From positions 1,743,316 through 1,807,315 of the forward strand of contig CM030835.1 of NCBI GenBank assembly GCA_018105865.1: 64,000 nucleotides of DNA, given 5' to 3'. Positions 60,326 to 64,000 of the stretch are shown one piece after another; position 1 is the stretch's first letter; every line of letters begins with the position of its first letter. Below the pieces are notes generated by a model that ran no database searches, was not told the DNA's origin, and worked only from the letters and a program-made list of their open reading frames with translations. The position numbers and the translations under genes were made by a program. Source of the stretch: Metaphire vulgaris. Lineage: Eukaryota; Annelida; Clitellata; Crassiclitellata; Megascolecidae.

Positions 60326-63300
60326 TCTTGTGAGTATGTGTTCACGGTGGTAGAAACCGTTGAAACAAATGACTTGTCAAAATTTTAAGATATTAGAGAA
60401 AAATGACTTTGAATATGGGTTGGAAAATATATGTAGTCTAGTCCCAGATGTGTCATTATTAGGAAGTAGTTTCATTTTTATTAGTGATAGCTGTAGATTG
60501 CTATAGGGTTTATTTGCTGAATAATAGTTAAGAATATGAAGACGAGCAATTACCATTGATGGCTCTGGGATTTAGGATTGAGAAGATGTGATCAGTGATG
60601 TTCAGGAAACATCTTTGACTTCTTTCTAGTAATTTGATGCTGAAAGTAGGGCCATACAATCCTCCTGCATGCTCCATTATTATGAATGATGACAGCAATG
60701 CCACTAGCTTCCAGCAGAACCATAAGTCCACTTCTGTGCTGCTAAGTATATTATTAGGAGTACTGAATATAATGCAATGGATGTGTATTGCATTTTGAGG
60801 TCTGCAGCTAATGTATCACTCATGGTTAAATCCACTGATAATGATTATTTGTTAGCATTGCACCAATTTTGGAGATAGCATTGCTCCATATGGGCTTAAC
60901 CCCATAACCGTGCATTTAACTGTAACTCAATGTAAAATGGATGGATATATCCGGGGTCCCCAGTTAAGGGGTTAAACAAAGCAGTTCATACTGTTTTGTG
61001 ATTTCAGTTCATTCTGTCACTATGGTTCATTATTTAATGCTTGCTATATATTTTGCTTGGCATTTTGTCACTTAGAACCTATCTGTGTGTATGTCTGTAA
61101 AAGCGTGAAAAATAGTTTAGAACTTAACATTGCTAAGTGCTTAACTGCCTGTTAACAGAAGGCTGCATAAAACCTATATAACTGTACAATTAGTTTAAGT
61201 GCATTGACCTTTGACTTGCCAAATTGTTCTGCTCAGCTCATGAGTATTTGAGTTTGCTCTGCCCAGATTATTCTGGTGTTAGCAATTGTGTTCAATGTGC
61301 CTTTTTATTTCTACCATTCAATCTGTCAATTTATTTGAACATTCGTATATAAAATATTTGTAGATACATTGCAAGAAAGTTTCTGTATCTGTGGATGATG
61401 AAAACATTTGGACGTGTACGACCTTCTATGGCCAGGTGAGATCATAGGCATGGATAGAAAATGATGTTGTTAGTGGCAGCAGGGGTAGTAGTAGTAGTGG
61501 TGGTGGTAGTGGTGGTGGTGGTGGTAGTAGTAGTAGTAACAGCGATTGCAGTTGCAGTACCTATTAGTTGTAATTGTAATGATGATAATATTGGTAATTA
61601 TTATAATCCAGACATTGCAATTATCATTATTAGAGATGCTCCAAGTATTTGTTTTGGAATTGAGCTGACATTGACTGTTGTCCAATTTGGTCATAGCATT
61701 TATAGTGTTCACAAAATCCAACTCTTTCTGCTCCTTTCTGCATGTCCACATCCATACCTGTCCAATATGGACTTAAACTCACTCTATTTTACAGAAAACT
61801 GCTTGTCATATTTTTACATTGTAATTGAAAAATGTAATCTGTTCTGGTAAAGTCTTCAGTGTGAATGTTGTATACTCTCTTGTCAACCCCTTTGCCAGCC
61901 ATGACTCACATACATGCTCCCCTTTTACATTACATTACAAATAAAGTTGTAAAATCATGATCAGGCGATCAAACATTTAGAGATAAAATCAATAAGTAGA
62001 AAGTTTCAGGTGGATCAAGTTAGTGACAAAGGTTAAGATTAATTTTTTTAAATAATTGTGGTGTTATTGCTATTTTACTCCACTTATGATCATATAATAA
62101 ATTGAAAATATTCCCAAACAGAAAATTCTGATGATGCACATCTTGTGGTTGTGACTAAGATTTATCTGTGAATAGTACATTTTCTGCAGAGGAATGTATG
62201 AGATGAGACTGAAGAAAAACTGTTTTGCTGAATGGATTGAATTGTGGTGGGAGACGAGACAAGAATGGCGTCTGTCAACAAGAGCTGGTGTTCATCATAG
62301 GTGACTAGAGCTTTATTTTGTAATATAGTTAAAATACTGCAACTTATTGAAATTCATAATTCCCAAAGATAATATGAATATTGCAGCCAAAATCAAAATA
62401 TGTAATACATTTGCATATACCGTAATGCATGCATTGCATCTTATATGGAATCTTTATTCAGAACTACTAAATGTTTCCTAGCACTTTGCTGATTACTGAC
62501 AAGCATGTTTGAAACAGTCGGTCAGGTGTTATTCATTTTCAAGGAAGAATTCACATAGTTAAATCTATAGTAGACATCAATCACAGCTATTCTGTTGTTT
62601 AGTTCTATCCATCTTATTACAATTTGAATATGGTATAACCATTGAAGTGGTTGAATACAGCATAATTTTCTTGCAGTTGTAGCGTTTAATAAATGTTGAA
62701 TTGATGTAGTTTTATTTTACTTTGTATTGTGAAGGCTATACTGTTGCAACAAGGCATTCCGAGCGTGGTACATTTACGTACAAACAAGAAGAGAGAAGAA
62801 ACATAAACTTGCAACGGCTGAGCAACATGGTACTTGATTTTCATGATATTGTTTGGGTTTTCTGGTAATATCCTGACTCTCTACCATTTTTTGTTAGAGA
62901 AATTTCTACTTTATATTTAATCATATTTACTTTGAGAATATCCTTCTGTTTAGTTAAATAAAGTTATTGAAATTCACAGATATTTTTAAAATATGATGTC
63001 TAATTGATCTCGTCATCCAATATTTCTAGACTTAAACTTTGAGCCTCACTCGATACGAATTCACTTTTACTGCTGCTTTGGTATATTTTTGAGTGATGAT
63101 CTCTTTCGATTATTAGTTCTTGAGCAGTTTCATAATCAGTGCGACTGGTATTAGTTGCTTCACAGCTGATATTTTCATTGTGCACTTCTCTGTGTGTTAG
63201 CTGTGGTTCACTTCAAACGAAGCAGTTTTGCCTGCTGGTTGCATTACTTGGAGCTGAAACGTGAAAAAAAGCAGGTCTATAAGAGATGTGAACAATTCTG

Positions 63301-63342
63301 TGAGGCAAATTTGCTCAGGTATATGTGACAGTTATGATATTC

Positions 63343-63373
<31 letters not shown>

Positions 63374-63718
63374 GTGTGTGTGTATATATGTGTATATATA
63401 TAATATTTTTTGATATATATATATATATATATGTATATGATATATATATATGATATATTTTGAATGTCTCTGCCCAAATTTGTGTTCCAAATATCTTTGA
63501 ATTGTTACTGTCTTAGATTTTCAAGTTGCAAACTTTTGAAAAGCAAATTTTTGCAGAGCCATACAGGATATATAATATATGATGTTAAATGCTTGTGTTT
63601 GATGATTTTTTCCAGATCTTGTTGGATCATTTGGACTCGGAAATTGATTGAGGAAAAGGAGCAGGTGCATCTCAAAACGGCTGCTTCTGTTTTCTACAAT
63701 AGCTATGCTGTATCCTTG
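58336..63718 (+). CDS. SFI1: SFI1 homolog, centrin-binding repeat protein (3' partial)
   Basis: Seven exons join in frame: 58336-58589, 59442-59762, 61364-61435, 62190-62300, 62735-62829, 63201-63318, 63616-63718. The ATG at 58336 has an in-frame TAA two codons upstream. Exon 1 (MTNSDRDLNVGAVELL...) is unlike anything I recall. From exon 2 on, the protein is collinear with human SFI1: YQWNLGGRVKELRIR, ARKFLYLWMMKTFGRV, CFAEWIELWWETRQEW, AFRAWYIYVQTRREKKHK, SFACWLHYLELKREKKQ, CWIIWTRKLIEEKEQ. The spaced Leu/Phe-Trp pattern is the SFI1 repeat, which binds centrin at centrioles or spindle poles. Exon 2 carries a short internal repeat (NTSLTEYRPSKA / NTSLTEHRPSKA). The last exon ends in phase 0 before GTGAGC and the gene continues past the window. 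Confidence 0.9.
60283..60324. repeat. (ACTT)n microsatellite
   Basis: SFI1 intron. Preceded by CTGGGCGAGGCACCACAATA, possibly the end of a short SINE with a TACT-type tail. Confidence 0.9.
60896..60975. mobile_element. piggyBac-like mini-MITE, copy 4
   Basis: 80 bp, TTAA to TTAA. The core AACTCAATGTAAAATGGATG then GATATATCCGG is nearly identical to copy 2. SFI1 intron. Confidence 0.88.
61481..61537. repeat. (GTA/GTG)n microsatellite
   Basis: SFI1 intron. Confidence 0.9.
63341..63445. repeat. (TG)/(TA) compound microsatellite
   Basis: Begins 22 bp after the donor of SFI1 exon 63201-63318. Confidence 0.93.
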
Positions 63719-64000
63719 GTGAGCCTTATTTAATATTTCTGTCATATAATCAATCTGTGATTGATTTTTCTATGGAAAACTGATGTTTCAAAAATTTTAA
63801 TTTATGGCATATTGAGGACAGAGAGACCAGGGGTCAGTAAGTAAGTTTAAGCATAGCTGGAAAGAGGGAAAAGAGGAGGAATTTGAATATCATTGATCAT
63901 TGTCAGAGCAGTGATCTTATGGAAGCCCCTGATCATTGACTGAAGTTGAGAAATTTTGGGGGCACAGTGGGTGGAGGAAGATGCATTGTGTTGATTTGCT

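Overview
This is intron-rich animal DNA. It carries split genes with GT-AG introns, metazoan protein families (a stabilin-like FAS1/EGF receptor, PTDSS1, PLPP6/7, HSPA12, SFI1), non-LTR retrotransposons, many small inverted-repeat transposons and long (ATT)n, (AT)n and (CT)n microsatellites. No prokaryotic, viral or CRISPR structure was seen. The frequent motif TAGGCCTA and the mobile-element mix suggest a marine invertebrate, perhaps a deuterostome such as an echinoderm or hemichordate, but the species cannot be fixed from sequence alone. All homology calls are from remembered family sequences, not from database searches. Exons were placed by hand from splice sites, reading phase and conserved residues.

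Layout: (1) 0.5-9.0 kb, plus strand: 3' part of a transmembrane EGF/fasciclin receptor, 18 exons in phase, ending in a TM helix and a short tail with an acidic-dileucine signal. (2) 9.0-16.4 kb: intergenic, dominated by a 17-copy ~170-bp tandem array (12.18-15.1 kb). (3) 19.5-23.2 kb, minus strand: seven exons encoding the C-terminal half of phosphatidylserine synthase 1. The N-terminal half, which holds the catalytic residues, was not found. (4) 25.6-29.3 kb: a nested transposon complex, probably a Mutator-like element with ~110-bp inverted repeats and 9-bp target duplications, into which an RTE-like LINE and hAT-like MITEs have inserted. (5) 30.6-33.5 kb, minus: a two-exon PLPP6/PLPP7-like lipid phosphatase with altered catalytic motifs. 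(6) 35.0-53.7 kb, minus: a complete ten-exon HSPA12-type Hsp70 relative (989 codons) with a long low-complexity N-terminus, its introns filled with MITEs, satellites and microsatellites. (7) 58.3-64 kb, plus: the 5' part of SFI1 (centrin-binding repeats), running off the window.

The genes do not form a pathway. PTDSS1 and PLPP6/7 both concern lipids at the endoplasmic reticulum/nuclear envelope, but adjacency of two animal genes is weak evidence for a link. HSPA12 and SFI1 are divergently oriented across ~4.6 kb.

The most striking feature is the mobile-element layer: several hAT-like MITE families with exact 8-bp target duplications, an ~80-bp TTAA-flanked piggyBac-like mini-element in four copies, a 606-bp hAT-like element filled with a GGGTAC-type repeat, recurring small hairpins beside (ATT)n tracts, and repeated insertion within tens of bases of splice donors.
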